64,000 nucleotides of DNA, taken from Deltaproteobacteria bacterium (GTDB lineage Bacteria; Desulfobacterota; Binatia; UBA9968). The position numbers and the translations under genes were made by a program. The number at the start of each line of letters is the position of its first letter. Positions within the stretch are counted from its first letter, which is position 1. Of the stretch, positions 35,947 to 44,324 are shown piece by piece. The DNA is taken from contig JACPSE010000155.1 of assembly GCA_016193465.1 (NCBI GenBank), forward strand, positions 19,040-83,039, written 5' to 3'. The notes under the pieces are model-generated. The model was not told the DNA's origin and did not search any database. It was given only the letters and a program-made list of their open reading frames with translations.

Positions 35947-36984
35947 ATGGAACTAAAAGAGTTTATGTATGAGCTGCCCCTATCCTTGATCGCGGCCTAT
36001 CCGAGTAAGGATCGGGAGGAGGCTCGCCTCATGGTCGTACAGAAAAATACCGGCGAGGTTTTTCACGGAGATTTTTCCCATCTCGGAGATTTCTTGCAGC
36101 CAGGGGACCTGCTGGTGCTGAACGATACCAGGGTATTGCCGGCGCGTCTTCGGGGACAAAAGGAGAGCGGTGGAAAGGCGGAGGTGCTTCTTTTGGAGCC
36201 GTTCCCCGGGTGGCCGAGTCTCTGGATCGCTCTTGTGGATGCGGCGAAGAGACCCCACGTAGGTGGGCGGATTTTTTTTGCTGACGGGTTCTACGCAACC
36301 ATCCTTGGCGAGCTAGGCAGGGGCCGGTATGGATTGTGGTTTCATCACGAAGGAGACTTTATGGATATGCTGGTGAAGTTGGGTGAACCACCCCTGCCAC
36401 CCTATATTCATCGAGCTCGTGAGCTGGCGCCGGGCGATTGGGAGCGCTATCAGACGGTCTACGCATCCAGCCCGGGAGCGGTAGCCGCGCCGACCGCCGG
36501 TTTTCACTTTACCCGGGAACTTTTGGAGGGGTTGGGACCACGGGGTGTGGAGACAGCTTTTTTGACTTTGCATGTGGGACCTGGCACTTTCCAACCGGTA
36601 CGTCAAGAAGTGGTGGAGCGCCACCGCATGGAGGGTGAGAGATATAACATCGGGGCGGAGGCCGCGGAGAAGATCAAGCGGGCAAAAAGAAACGGCGGAA
36701 GGGTGATTGCCGTCGGTTCCACTACCACTCGGGCCCTGGAGTGGGTAGTCCGGCGGAAGGGCAGAGTGGAAGCGGATGAGGGGATCGCGCGACTTTTCAT
36801 CCGACCGGGAGATTCATTCCGAGTCATTGACGGGCTCATGACCAATTTCCATCTGCCTGGCTCTACGCCGCTTATCCTGGTCGCTGCGTTTGCCGGGCTG
36901 GATCTGATCCGGCGCGCATACCAGGAGGCTATCCGGTCGCGTTACCGGTTCTACAGCTATGGCGATGCGATGCTGATTTTATGA
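35947..36984 (+). CDS. queA: S-adenosylmethionine:tRNA ribosyltransferase-isomerase
   Basis: This 345-residue enzyme transfers and isomerises the ribosyl part of SAM onto 7-aminomethyl-7-deazaguanine in tRNA, making epoxyqueuosine. Signatures include MELKEFMYELPLSLIAAYP, LVLNDTRVLPARLRG, PPYIHRARE, SSPGAVAAPTAGFHFT and GLMTNFHLPGSTPLILVAAFAG. Length is standard. No Shine-Dalgarno is obvious. The tgt gene follows, giving the classic queuosine pair next to yajC-secD-secF. Confidence 0.94.
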   Translation: MELKEFMYELPLSLIAAYPSKDREEARLMVVQKNTGEVFHGDFSHLGDFLQPGDLLVLNDTRVLPARLRGQKESGGKAEVLLLEPFPGWPSLWIALVDAAKRPHVGGRIFFADGFYATILGELGRGRYGLWFHHEGDFMDMLVKLGEPPLPPYIHRARELAPGDWERYQTVYASSPGAVAAPTAGFHFTRELLEGLGPRGVETAFLTLHVGPGTFQPVRQEVVERHRMEGERYNIGAEAAEKIKRAKRNGGRVIAVGSTTTRALEWVVRRKGRVEADEGIARLFIRPGDSFRVIDGLMTNFHLPGSTPLILVAAFAGLDLIRRAYQEAIRSRYRFYSYGDAMLIL

Positions 36985-37062
36985 TCGTGCTCGTGTTCGT
37001 GATTCGTGTTCGTTAGGATGAAGAGCACGATAACCGAGCACGAGCAACGAGCACGAACAACG
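36985..37062. repeat. CGTGTTCGTG / CACGAGCACGA word-repeat palindrome
   Basis: The left half (36985-37015) repeats CGTGCTCGTG/CGTGTTCG; the right half (37023-37060) repeats the complementary words GAGCACGA and GAGCACGAAC. The whole queA-tgt gap is thus an imperfect palindrome built from one short word. It extends the tgt frame upstream without adding conserved protein. Confidence 0.6.
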
Positions 37063-38175
37063 ATGTTCAGTTTCACTGTGATCGAAAAGGACTCGACGAC
37101 GAAGGCGCGCCTGGGCCGTCTCGTCACTGCCCACGGCGTGGTGGAGACGCCGGCGTTTATGCCTGTAGGAACTCAGGGTAGCGTCAAGGCCTTGTCCCCC
37201 AGAGACCTTGAAGAGGCCGGCTGCCAGATAGTGCTGGCCAATACCTATCATCTCTATCTACGACCGGGAGTGGAAGTGATTCGAGACCTGGGCGGACTCC
37301 ATAGCTTTATGGGATGGGAGAGGTCCATCCTTACGGATAGCGGCGGCTATCAGGTTTTCAGTTTAGGGGCGCTCAGGAAGATCACCGAAGAGGGTGTTCA
37401 CTTTCGGTCGCACCTGGACGGTTCAAGCCACCTCCTGACCCCGGAGAAGGTGGTCCAGATCCAAGAAGATCTCGGCAGCGATATCGCTATGGTCTTGGAT
37501 GAGTGTATTCCCCATCCCGCGACTAGGGCATATGTCGAGGCTTCAACCGGGCGCACGGTCAGATGGGCCGAGCGCTCCCTGCAAGCACGAAAGAATAAAG
37601 ATCAGGCGCTTTTCGGAATCATCCAAGGGGGAATGTATGAGGATCTAAGAGCTGACTGCGCGGGACAAATGACGCCACTTCCCTTTGATGGTTTTGCCGT
37701 CGGCGGCCTGGGTGTCGGCGAGGACGGAGCGACGCTAAGCTCGATCGGGGCGTTCACAGCAGGCCTCTTGCCTGAAGATCGTCCCCGTTATCTCATGGGG
37801 GTCGGGAGGCCGGAGGATCTGGTTTTTGGCGTGCGCTCAGGCTACGACCTCTTTGACTGCGTTCTGCCGACGCGCAACGCCCGGACAGGGACCCTCTTTA
37901 CTTCTGGGGGAAAGATCAACATCAAGCGGGCCGAGTTCTCTAACGATCCTCGTCCGGTGGACGAGGCTTGCGGCTGCTATTGCTGCCGCCGTTTTTCTCG
38001 CGCCTATCTCAGGCACCTCTATCAGGCCGGTGAGATCCTTGCAGCCCAGCTCCACACCATCCATAATATTCATTTCTATCATCAGCTCATGGAGAGGCTC
38101 CGGACGGCCATACGGGAAGGCAAGGCTGAATTCTGGCCGAATGAAGCACAAATCAAAATGCAAATTGCAAATTGA
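37063..38175 (+). CDS. tgt: tRNA-guanine transglycosylase
   Basis: The 370-residue enzyme swaps the wobble guanine of GUN anticodon tRNAs for preQ1. [14 protein letters not shown] holds the catalytic-site aspartate and flanking motif, [10 protein letters not shown] the substrate loop, and [16 protein letters not shown] with a later HTIHN the zinc site. I start at ATG 37063 ([11 protein letters not shown]) because upstream in-frame bases are repeat sequence. The C-terminal residues AQIKMQIAN are encoded by an AT-rich repeat that continues into the gap before yajC. Confidence 0.94.
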   Translation: MFSFTVIEKDSTTKARLGRLVTAHGVVETPAFMPVGTQGSVKALSPRDLEEAGCQIVLANTYHLYLRPGVEVIRDLGGLHSFMGWERSILTDSGGYQVFSLGALRKITEEGVHFRSHLDGSSHLLTPEKVVQIQEDLGSDIAMVLDECIPHPATRAYVEASTGRTVRWAERSLQARKNKDQALFGIIQGGMYEDLRADCAGQMTPLPFDGFAVGGLGVGEDGATLSSIGAFTAGLLPEDRPRYLMGVGRPEDLVFGVRSGYDLFDCVLPTRNARTGTLFTSGGKINIKRAEFSNDPRPVDEACGCYCCRRFSRAYLRHLYQAGEILAAQLHTIHNIHFYHQLMERLRTAIREGKAEFWPNEAQIKMQIAN

Positions 38176-38265
38176 AAAATGTAAAATGGGGAAAATTCGA
38201 GCAGAAATCTTGAGTTTTGCACTTTGCGATTTCCCTTTTGCAATGCCGACTCGTTAGGAGGTTCT

Positions 38266-38604
38266 ATGTGGGATATGGCTTTTGCTCAAACCGCGCAGGG
38301 ACCCTCGGGCCCCAGCACGCTGATCAGTTTTTTCCCCCTCGTCTTGGTCTTTGTAATTTTTTACTTTCTGCTGATTCGGCCGCAGCAAAAGAAGGCCAAG
38401 GAGCACCGCGAGATGCTGGGGAAGCTCAAAAAAAACGATGAGGTAGTGACCTCCGGCGGAATTTACGGTAAGGTGATGGCGCTGACCGATACGGTGGTCA
38501 CGCTGGAAGTGGCCCCCAACGTGCGCATTCGAGTGCATCGGCCGCAGATATCCGAGATCATCAAAGGAGATAAGGCGCCAACCAAGGAGGCCAAGGAGCA
38601 ATAA
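38266..38604 (+). CDS. yajC: Preprotein translocase subunit YajC
   Basis: This 112-residue protein has one membrane segment (FPLVLVFVIFYFLLIRPQQKK, about 21-41), the conserved RPQQKKAKEH and the small cytoplasmic domain LKKNDEVVTSGGIYGKV. YajC joins SecD-SecF at the translocon. TTAGGAGG lies five bases before ATG 38266, so the earlier in-frame start at 38224 is not used. secD starts one base after its stop. The 90-base gap after tgt contains an AT-rich imperfect palindrome (CAAATTGCAAATTG versus CACTTTGCGATTT). Confidence 0.93.
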   Translation: MWDMAFAQTAQGPSGPSTLISFFPLVLVFVIFYFLLIRPQQKKAKEHREMLGKLKKNDEVVTSGGIYGKVMALTDTVVTLEVAPNVRIRVHRPQISEIIKGDKAPTKEAKEQ

Positions 38605-38605
38605 T

Positions 38606-40207
38606 ATGCAACGGGGTGTTGTGGTTCGTTTAATCATCTTTTCTGTTTTGACCTTCGCGGCGGCTTTTTATCTCGTTCCGACTTTTATAGGCGAGATCCC
38701 TTCCTGGTGGAGCGGCGTTCTGCCAGCAGAGCGGATCCATCTGGGACTGGATCTTCAAGGAGGGAGCCACCTGGTCCTCGAGGTTAAGGTAGATAAAGCA
38801 GTGGAGAATACGGTGGCGCGGATCAAAGAGGAGCTGGGTAAACTTCTCAAGGACAAAGCGCTCCCGCCGAGCGAGCTGGAAAAGAACCAGGCGAACCAAA
38901 TCCGCCTTAAGGTGCCTGCGGCCAACAGCGATCGCGTGCGGGATCTGCTCAAGGGCGAATTTCCCGGTCTTGTCTTGGTGAGTTCTCGGACGGAAGCCGG
39001 GGGGGTGGAGTTTTTGCTTGCCCTGCATGAGCGGGAATTGCGTTCTCTTGGGGAGGATACCGTAGACCAATCCCTGGAGACAATCCGCAACCGCATCGAC
39101 CAGTTCGGTGTGAGTGAACCGACCATTCAGCGCCGCGGGCAGCAGGATATTTTGGTTCAGTTGCCGGGTATTCAGGACCCGGAGCGGGCCAAGGAGATCA
39201 TCGGCAAAACTGCCTTGCTGGAGTTCAAGTTGCTGGATGAGACCCATAGCCTGGAAGAGGCCGTCAAGAATGGTCCGCCTCCGGGCACCCAGATTCTGTA
39301 CGGGTATGGCGCCAAGGGAGAGGCGACATTGGCGACGGAAAGGGCTCCCTATCTGCTCGATGCCCGCACTCTGATGACCGGAGAGTACATCACGGACGCG
39401 CGGGTGCGCCCGGGCTCGAATCTGGAGGGGCCTTACGTGGAGTTGATCCTGAATTCCGCCGGCGCCAGGCTTTTCGAAAGAATCACCGCAGAAAATGTGA
39501 AGCGGCGTCTCGCCATCGTTCTCGACAACCGCGTCTACTCAGCCCCGGTGATACAGGAGCGGATCGGCGGAGGCAGGGCCTCCATCACGGGAAGTTTTGA
39601 CATGAAGGAGGCGCGCGATCTCGCCATCGTCCTTCGCGCCGGGGCCCTGCGCGCGCCGGTAGAGATCATCGAAGAACGGACGGTCGGCCCTTCGCTGGGA
39701 CGCGATTCGATCCGCCAGGGAATCATCTCTTTTGTTGTCGGGGGCTCTCTCGTCATCCTCTTTATGGTCGCCTACTACAGGGGCGCGGGTTTGGTGGCCG
39801 ATACCGCGGTGATTTTTAACATCCTCTTTCTCTTGGCCGTTCTGGCGGGCTTCAAGGCGGTGCTGACCCTCCCCGGAATCGCCGGCATCGTGCTGACGGT
39901 AGGCATGGCGGTTGATGCCAACGTGCTCGTCAACGAGCGGATTCGCGAAGAGCTAAGGGGCGGGAAATCCCCTCGAGCGGCTGTCGAGGCTGGCTATGAG
40001 CGGGCCCTCCCCGCTATCCTCGACTCGAATATCACTACTTTCCTCTCCGGCTTGATCCTCTTCCAGTTCGGCACCGGTCCGATCAAAGGATTTGCCGTCA
40101 CGCTTTGCGTGGGTATTCTCACGACGGTTATAACGGCTGTCTATATGACCCGGATTTATTATGACTATCGCATGGCTGCCAGGAAATTAACTCGCGTCAG
40201 CATCTGA
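38606..40207 (+). CDS. secD: Protein-export membrane protein SecD
   Basis: The 533-residue protein has one N-terminal membrane helix, a large periplasmic region and five C-terminal helices. Signatures are LGLDLQGGSHLVLEV, RNRIDQFGVSEPTIQR, IVLRAGALRAPVEIIEERTVG and VGMAVDANVLVNERIREEL. SecD uses the proton gradient with SecF to pull proteins out of the SecYEG channel. The gene is packed between yajC (one-base gap) and secF (10-base gap). Confidence 0.95.
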   Translation: MQRGVVVRLIIFSVLTFAAAFYLVPTFIGEIPSWWSGVLPAERIHLGLDLQGGSHLVLEVKVDKAVENTVARIKEELGKLLKDKALPPSELEKNQANQIRLKVPAANSDRVRDLLKGEFPGLVLVSSRTEAGGVEFLLALHERELRSLGEDTVDQSLETIRNRIDQFGVSEPTIQRRGQQDILVQLPGIQDPERAKEIIGKTALLEFKLLDETHSLEEAVKNGPPPGTQILYGYGAKGEATLATERAPYLLDARTLMTGEYITDARVRPGSNLEGPYVELILNSAGARLFERITAENVKRRLAIVLDNRVYSAPVIQERIGGGRASITGSFDMKEARDLAIVLRAGALRAPVEIIEERTVGPSLGRDSIRQGIISFVVGGSLVILFMVAYYRGAGLVADTAVIFNILFLLAVLAGFKAVLTLPGIAGIVLTVGMAVDANVLVNERIREELRGGKSPRAAVEAGYERALPAILDSNITTFLSGLILFQFGTGPIKGFAVTLCVGILTTVITAVYMTRIYYDYRMAARKLTRVSI

Positions 40208-40217
40208 AGGAAGCGTC

Positions 40218-41138
40218 ATGGAGTTTATCAAACCAGGAACCAACATCCCCTTTACCAAGTATCGGCACATCGCCATAATTCTGTCCACCGTGGTGAATCT
40301 CGCCATTCTGGCTCTGTTGTTCATCAAGGGGCCCGACCTGGGGGTCGATTTCGCCGGCGGGACCATGGTGCATCTCAAGTTTCAGCAGAAGGTTTCTATT
40401 CCAGAAATCCGCCGGGCATTGGACAAGGTTGGTTTTGCCGACAGCGTCATCCAGGACTTCGGACAGGATGGCTCGAACGAGTTCATAATCCGCCTGGAAA
40501 AGACCTCAGCCGAGCTCGGCGCTCTCGGGGAGGAGGTCCGTCGCGGCCTCTCCGATCAGTTTGGTCAGGACCGGTTCGAGATCCGTAGAGTCGAATCGGT
40601 CGGGCCTAAGGTTGGCAAAGACTTGAGGGAGCGGGGAACCTGGTCGGTGATCGCGGCCACGATCATGATGGGGGTCTATATCTGGGTCCGCTTCGGCGTA
40701 AGCTTCGGGGCCCGTTTCGGTCTTCACTTCAGCCTGGGGGCGGTGATCGCCTTGATCCACGATGTCCTGGTGACAGCTGGCGCCCTCATGCTGGCCAATT
40801 ACGAGTTCGACCTCACGGTTATAGCCGCGCTGCTTACCATCGTCGGCTTCTCGGTGAACGATACCGTCGTGATTTGCGATCGCATCCGCGAGAACATGCG
40901 CAAGAACCGGCGGGAAAGGCTGGAGAGCGTCGTTAATAGGAGCATCAACGAGTGCCTGAGCCGCACGATCCTGACCACAGGGGCCGCGTTGCTTACTCTC
41001 TTTTCGCTTTTCATTCTTGGTGGAGGCGTCATCCGTCCGTTTGCGTTTGCGCTGATCGTTGGATTTATTTCAGGCGTCTATTCGACCGTTTTCATCGCCA
41101 GTCCGGTAATCCTGCTGTGGGAGAAGGGGAAAAAGTAG
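40218..41138 (+). CDS. secF: Protein-export membrane protein SecF
   Basis: A 306-residue partner of SecD with six membrane segments. GVDFAGGTMVHLKF is the SecF version of the D1 motif. Also seen are RRVESVGPKVGKDL, ALIHDVLVTAGALML, TIVGFSVNDTVVICDRIREN and SRTILTTGAALLTLFSLFILGGG. Length is usual. It ends the translocase operon; the next 269 bases hold a palindromic element and no gene. Confidence 0.95.
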   Translation: MEFIKPGTNIPFTKYRHIAIILSTVVNLAILALLFIKGPDLGVDFAGGTMVHLKFQQKVSIPEIRRALDKVGFADSVIQDFGQDGSNEFIIRLEKTSAELGALGEEVRRGLSDQFGQDRFEIRRVESVGPKVGKDLRERGTWSVIAATIMMGVYIWVRFGVSFGARFGLHFSLGAVIALIHDVLVTAGALMLANYEFDLTVIAALLTIVGFSVNDTVVICDRIRENMRKNRRERLESVVNRSINECLSRTILTTGAALLTLFSLFILGGGVIRPFAFALIVGFISGVYSTVFIASPVILLWEKGKK

Positions 41139-41208
41139 TGGGCTTCGGGATTCCCCCTCGCTCCACGGCCTCCCGCAGCGACCCTTCCGGAACTTGCTTG
41201 GACAGGCT

Positions 41209-41306
41209 CCCTTGGGGAACGCGCCTTCGGCTGCGGCCGATGGGCCAGTGCCTTAACCGAACCTTCTCGTTCCTACGTCCGCAGCCTCACTCGCGCTCCC
41301 CTCGCT
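41209..41306 (-). repeat. 98-bp palindromic intergenic element, copy B (reverse orientation)
   Basis: The reverse complement of this stretch matches the element at 32875-32972 along its whole length, including CTGGCCCATCGGCCGCAGCC, GGCTGCGGACGTAGGA and the flanking GGGGAGCGCG. It lies in the 269-base gap between secF and recJ. Outside the 98 bases the flanks have no obvious similarity. Confidence 0.82.
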
Positions 41307-41407
41307 CGCTCCGTGCTGGTCCGTTCCCTTGCCTACTTTGCAGGCGGTTCGGATTGTTCCGCTCAAGGAGCCCCTTAGCCCGGCCGTGAGGGACGGAGCA
41401 GAGACAG

Positions 41408-43177
41408 ATGCAAAGACGGTGGGTTCTAGGAGAGGTTGACGGAGGAGTTCTCTCTCTCCTCTCCGAAAGACTGAAAGTCCCGCCTCTCGTGGCCCGAATT
41501 TTAGCCCTGCGCGGTCTCAAAGAACCGGAGGCCGCTCAGCGATTTCTCTCCTCAAGCTTACGCTCCGATCTTCCCTCTCCCTTCCTTATGGCCGGGATGG
41601 GTCAGGCCGCGGAGCGGCTCGTGCGCGCCCTGGAAAGAAAAGAGCTGATCTGTGTCTGGGGCGACTACGATGTTGACGGCACCACCGGGGCCGCGGCGCT
41701 GGTTCTATTTCTGAAGGAGGTTGGTGGTCAGGTGGTCTATTATGTCCCGCACAGGATTGATGAGGGATACGGTTTGAACCCTGAGGGGCTCAAGCGCTTG
41801 AGTTCTCAAGGTGTCCGGCTGGTAGTCTCCGTTGATTGCGGGATTTCAAACTATGAGGAAGTAGAGCTTGCCCAAAATATGGGGATCGATGTGGTGATCG
41901 TCGATCACCACGAGGTGCCGCAGAATCTTCCTCCGGCCTTTGCGATCATCAACCCTCATCAGGCTGACTGTTCTTTTCCCGACAAGGGCCTTTCAGGCGC
42001 GGGGCTCGCCTTCTATCTGATCATCGGTCTCAGGGCCAAGCTCCGCGAGACCGGTTGGTTTGAAGGCTCAGAAACTCCCGATATCCGCCGCTACCTGGAT
42101 ATCGTTACCCTCGGTACGATTGCGGATATGGTGCCATTAACCGGGGTTAACCGGATTTTGGCTCGCCGCGGGCTTGTAGAACTCGGCAGCTCCACACGTC
42201 TTGGAATTGTTGCCTTGAAGGAGGTGGCGCGCATTCCTCCAGGAGAAGTAGCTGTCGGGCAAGTCGCGTTTCAGCTCGGTCCCAGGATTAATGCGGCAGG
42301 GAGAATGGATGCGGGTCTCAAAGTGGTCGAGATGCTGACCGCTGGGTCCTATGATGAGGCGCTGGGGATCGCGCAAGAGCTGGATGAGCACAACCGAGAG
42401 CGGCAGGCAATGGAAGCCCGGGTGTTAGACGAGGCCCTATCGCAATTGAAGACAGAAGCCAGAATCCAGGATTCAGAATCCGGAATTCTAAATACCGATT
42501 CCTGGATGCTGGATTCTGATCGTTACTCGATTGTCCTGGGTCAAGAGGGCTGGCACGCGGGAGTTTTGGGGATTGTGGCCTCCCGCATTGTGGAGCGGTT
42601 TCATCGACCCACGGTTGTGATCGGTTTTAATGCGGGAGAGGGGAAGGGTTCTGCCCGCAGCATCCGCGGCTTCCATATGGTGGAGGGGCTGACGCGTTGC
42701 GCGGGCGTTCTGGAAAAATTTGGCGGCCACGAATATGCGGGAGGATTAAGCATCAAACAGGAAAAGTTCGCGCTTTTTTCAAGCCGTTTTGAAGAGATAG
42801 TTCGGGACTGTTTAACCCCTGAGGATTTAATTCCGGTGTTGGAAGTGGACGCGCCATTAGAGTTCTCCGAAATCGGACTTCCGCTGCTGCGGCAGCTCGA
42901 AGCGCTTAAGCCTTTTGGGATCGGCAATCCTGAGCCGCTCTTTATGACGAGGGCGGTGGAGATATCCGAGCGCAGGGATTTTAACGGGGGATGCCGTTTT
43001 AGACTCCGTCAGGGAGGTAAATCCTTGGGTGGAGTGGCATTTAAATTGAGCGACGCTTCTTCTCTCTTTGTGGGGGCCAAGGTAGACTTAGTCTATCGTG
43101 TAAATGAGAACCAATGGAATGGAACCTCCGCAGTGGAACTCAGGATCGTTGACTCCCGACCTTCTCCTGCGGAGTAA
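41408..43177 (+). CDS. recJ: Single-stranded-DNA-specific exonuclease RecJ
   Basis: The 589-residue 5'-3' exonuclease has DHH-domain motifs WGDYDVDGTTGAAAL and VVIVDHHEVPQ, the LGTIADMVPL and GPRINAAGRM motifs, a DHHA1 domain with GGHEYAGGLSI, and an OB-fold C terminus. Between ALSQL and YSIVLGQEGWH it carries about 25 residues, where relatives usually have near ten. The extra residues are encoded by a palindromic repeat (next entry), inserted in frame. RecJ acts in recombination and mismatch repair. The gene follows secF, as in many deltaproteobacterial-type genomes. Confidence 0.93.
   Translation: MQRRWVLGEVDGGVLSLLSERLKVPPLVARILALRGLKEPEAAQRFLSSSLRSDLPSPFLMAGMGQAAERLVRALERKELICVWGDYDVDGTTGAAALVLFLKEVGGQVVYYVPHRIDEGYGLNPEGLKRLSSQGVRLVVSVDCGISNYEEVELAQNMGIDVVIVDHHEVPQNLPPAFAIINPHQADCSFPDKGLSGAGLAFYLIIGLRAKLRETGWFEGSETPDIRRYLDIVTLGTIADMVPLTGVNRILARRGLVELGSSTRLGIVALKEVARIPPGEVAVGQVAFQLGPRINAAGRMDAGLKVVEMLTAGSYDEALGIAQELDEHNRERQAMEARVLDEALSQLKTEARIQDSESGILNTDSWMLDSDRYSIVLGQEGWHAGVLGIVASRIVERFHRPTVVIGFNAGEGKGSARSIRGFHMVEGLTRCAGVLEKFGGHEYAGGLSIKQEKFALFSSRFEEIVRDCLTPEDLIPVLEVDAPLEFSEIGLPLLRQLEALKPFGIGNPEPLFMTRAVEISERRDFNGGCRFRLRQGGKSLGGVAFKLSDASSLFVGAKVDLVYRVNENQWNGTSAVELRIVDSRPSPAE
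42459..42518. repeat. Palindromic repeat inserted in frame within recJ
   Basis: CAGAATCCAG (42460-42469) is an exact inverted repeat of CTGGATTCTG (42509-42518), and a near-palindrome AGAATCCGGAATTCT sits between them. The words GAATCC/GGATTC recur throughout. It codes for RIQDSESGILNTDSWMLDSD without a stop. Confidence 0.7.
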
Positions 43178-43219
43178 GAGTTCCCTAGAGCTCTTGACCT
43201 CAATGATAACTTCTAACTC

Positions 43220-44281
43220 ATGAAAATCGCTCAAATCACCAGCGTCTATCTCTCTGTTCCGCCGAAGAGCCACGGCGGGACAGAGCGCATCGTCTATTCC
43301 CTTTGTCAGCATCTCTCCAGGCGTGGGCATCAAGTGGAGCTTTTTGCGTCGGGAGACTCGCAGGTTGATTGTCCGCTCCACGCGGTCCTTCCTGTGGCCA
43401 GCCTGGATGATCCCAATTCGACCTTCTATCTGGAGAAAGAGCTTGAGACGCGCAACGCCTACAACCTATATCAGCAGGCCGAGCGTTTTGATCTGATCCA
43501 CGCTCACTGGCCCACTTTGGCGCCCTACTTCTCCGATTTCACAGAAACGCCGGCCCTGATCACTTATGCCTACATAGAGAAAAAGCTCCACGACTATTAT
43601 CGCCAAAATTTTCCTAATTGCTTCCCGGTTTGCATCAGCCAGGCTCAGGCCAGGATGCTGGGGGATGATTCGTTGCCGGTGGTTTATAATGGAGTGGACC
43701 TCGACGAGATTCCTTTCAACGGGGAGCCGGAAGATTTTTTTATTATCGTCGGTCGGATGACGCCTGGGAAAGGCATTGCCGAGGCGATCCGAATTGCCAT
43801 AAAGGCTGAGGCAAAACTCCTGATCGTCGGACATGTTACCTCCCATCTACGCGGGAGCGAAGAGTATTTTCTCAATCACGTTAGGCCCTATGTCGATGGA
43901 GAGCGAGTCAGCTACATCGAGCGGCTGCCTTATGTCCAACTCATGGAGACGATGGGGCGGGCGAGGGCGCTGCTCTTTCCTCTGCAGTGGGAAGAGCCTT
44001 TCGGGATGGTTGTGGTCGAGGCCATGGCCGCGGGGACTCCGGTGCTGGCCTATCGGCGGGGTTCCATGCCGGAGCTGATCAAAGACGGGGAAACGGGTTA
44101 TCTGCTGGAGGATGAAGATTCCATGGTGGAGGCGCTCCAGCAGGTGGAAAGGCTGGATCGCCAGCGCTGTCGGGAATGGGTGCGGGAAAAATTTTCCGTG
44201 GAGCGGATGGTGGATGGGTATGAGAGACTGTACAAAGAGGCGATAGGCATTAGGCAACAGGCAACGGGCACCAGGCAGTAG
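43220..44281 (+). CDS. Glycosyltransferase family 4 protein
   Basis: A 353-residue GT-B glycosyltransferase. The N-terminal fold begins MKIAQITSVYLSVPPKSHGG, with GGTERIV for acceptor binding. The nucleotide-sugar site shows VGRMTPGKGIAEAIRIA and the E-x7-E motif EPFGMVVVEAM followed by GTPVLAYRRGSMPELIKDG. It probably transfers a sugar in envelope or metabolite glycosylation; donor and acceptor are unknown. The last dozen residues (IGIRQQATGTRQ) are encoded by a direct repeat, so the ancestral stop was probably slightly earlier. It stands alone between recJ and a convergent permease gene. Confidence 0.88.
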   Translation: MKIAQITSVYLSVPPKSHGGTERIVYSLCQHLSRRGHQVELFASGDSQVDCPLHAVLPVASLDDPNSTFYLEKELETRNAYNLYQQAERFDLIHAHWPTLAPYFSDFTETPALITYAYIEKKLHDYYRQNFPNCFPVCISQAQARMLGDDSLPVVYNGVDLDEIPFNGEPEDFFIIVGRMTPGKGIAEAIRIAIKAEAKLLIVGHVTSHLRGSEEYFLNHVRPYVDGERVSYIERLPYVQLMETMGRARALLFPLQWEEPFGMVVVEAMAAGTPVLAYRRGSMPELIKDGETGYLLEDEDSMVEALQQVERLDRQRCREWVREKFSVERMVDGYERLYKEAIGIRQQATGTRQ

Positions 44282-44290
44282 GCAACAGGC
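44245..44290. repeat. AGGCAACAGGC-type direct repeats
   Basis: Variants of AGGCAACAGGC recur (AGGCATT, AGGCAACAGGCAACGGGC, ACCAGGCAGT, AGGCAACAGGC). They cover the glycosyltransferase stop codon and supply its last residues. Confidence 0.6.
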
Positions 44291-44296
44291 GAAAGA

Positions 44297-44324
44297 AGAG
44301 AAGGTTCGTGCTATTGCCTTCTCT
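44297..44324. terminator. Hairpin between convergent genes
   Basis: AGAGAAGG (44297-44304) pairs perfectly with CCTTCTCT (44317-44324) around a 12-base loop, exactly between the convergent stops of the glycosyltransferase and permease genes. There is no good T run, so a bidirectional terminator is only probable. Confidence 0.5.

Noticed and set aside
36985-37062. CRISPR-like array between queA and tgt
   Set aside because: The repeats are 8-10 bases with no constant-length spacers, no leader and no cas genes. It is a word-repeat palindrome.
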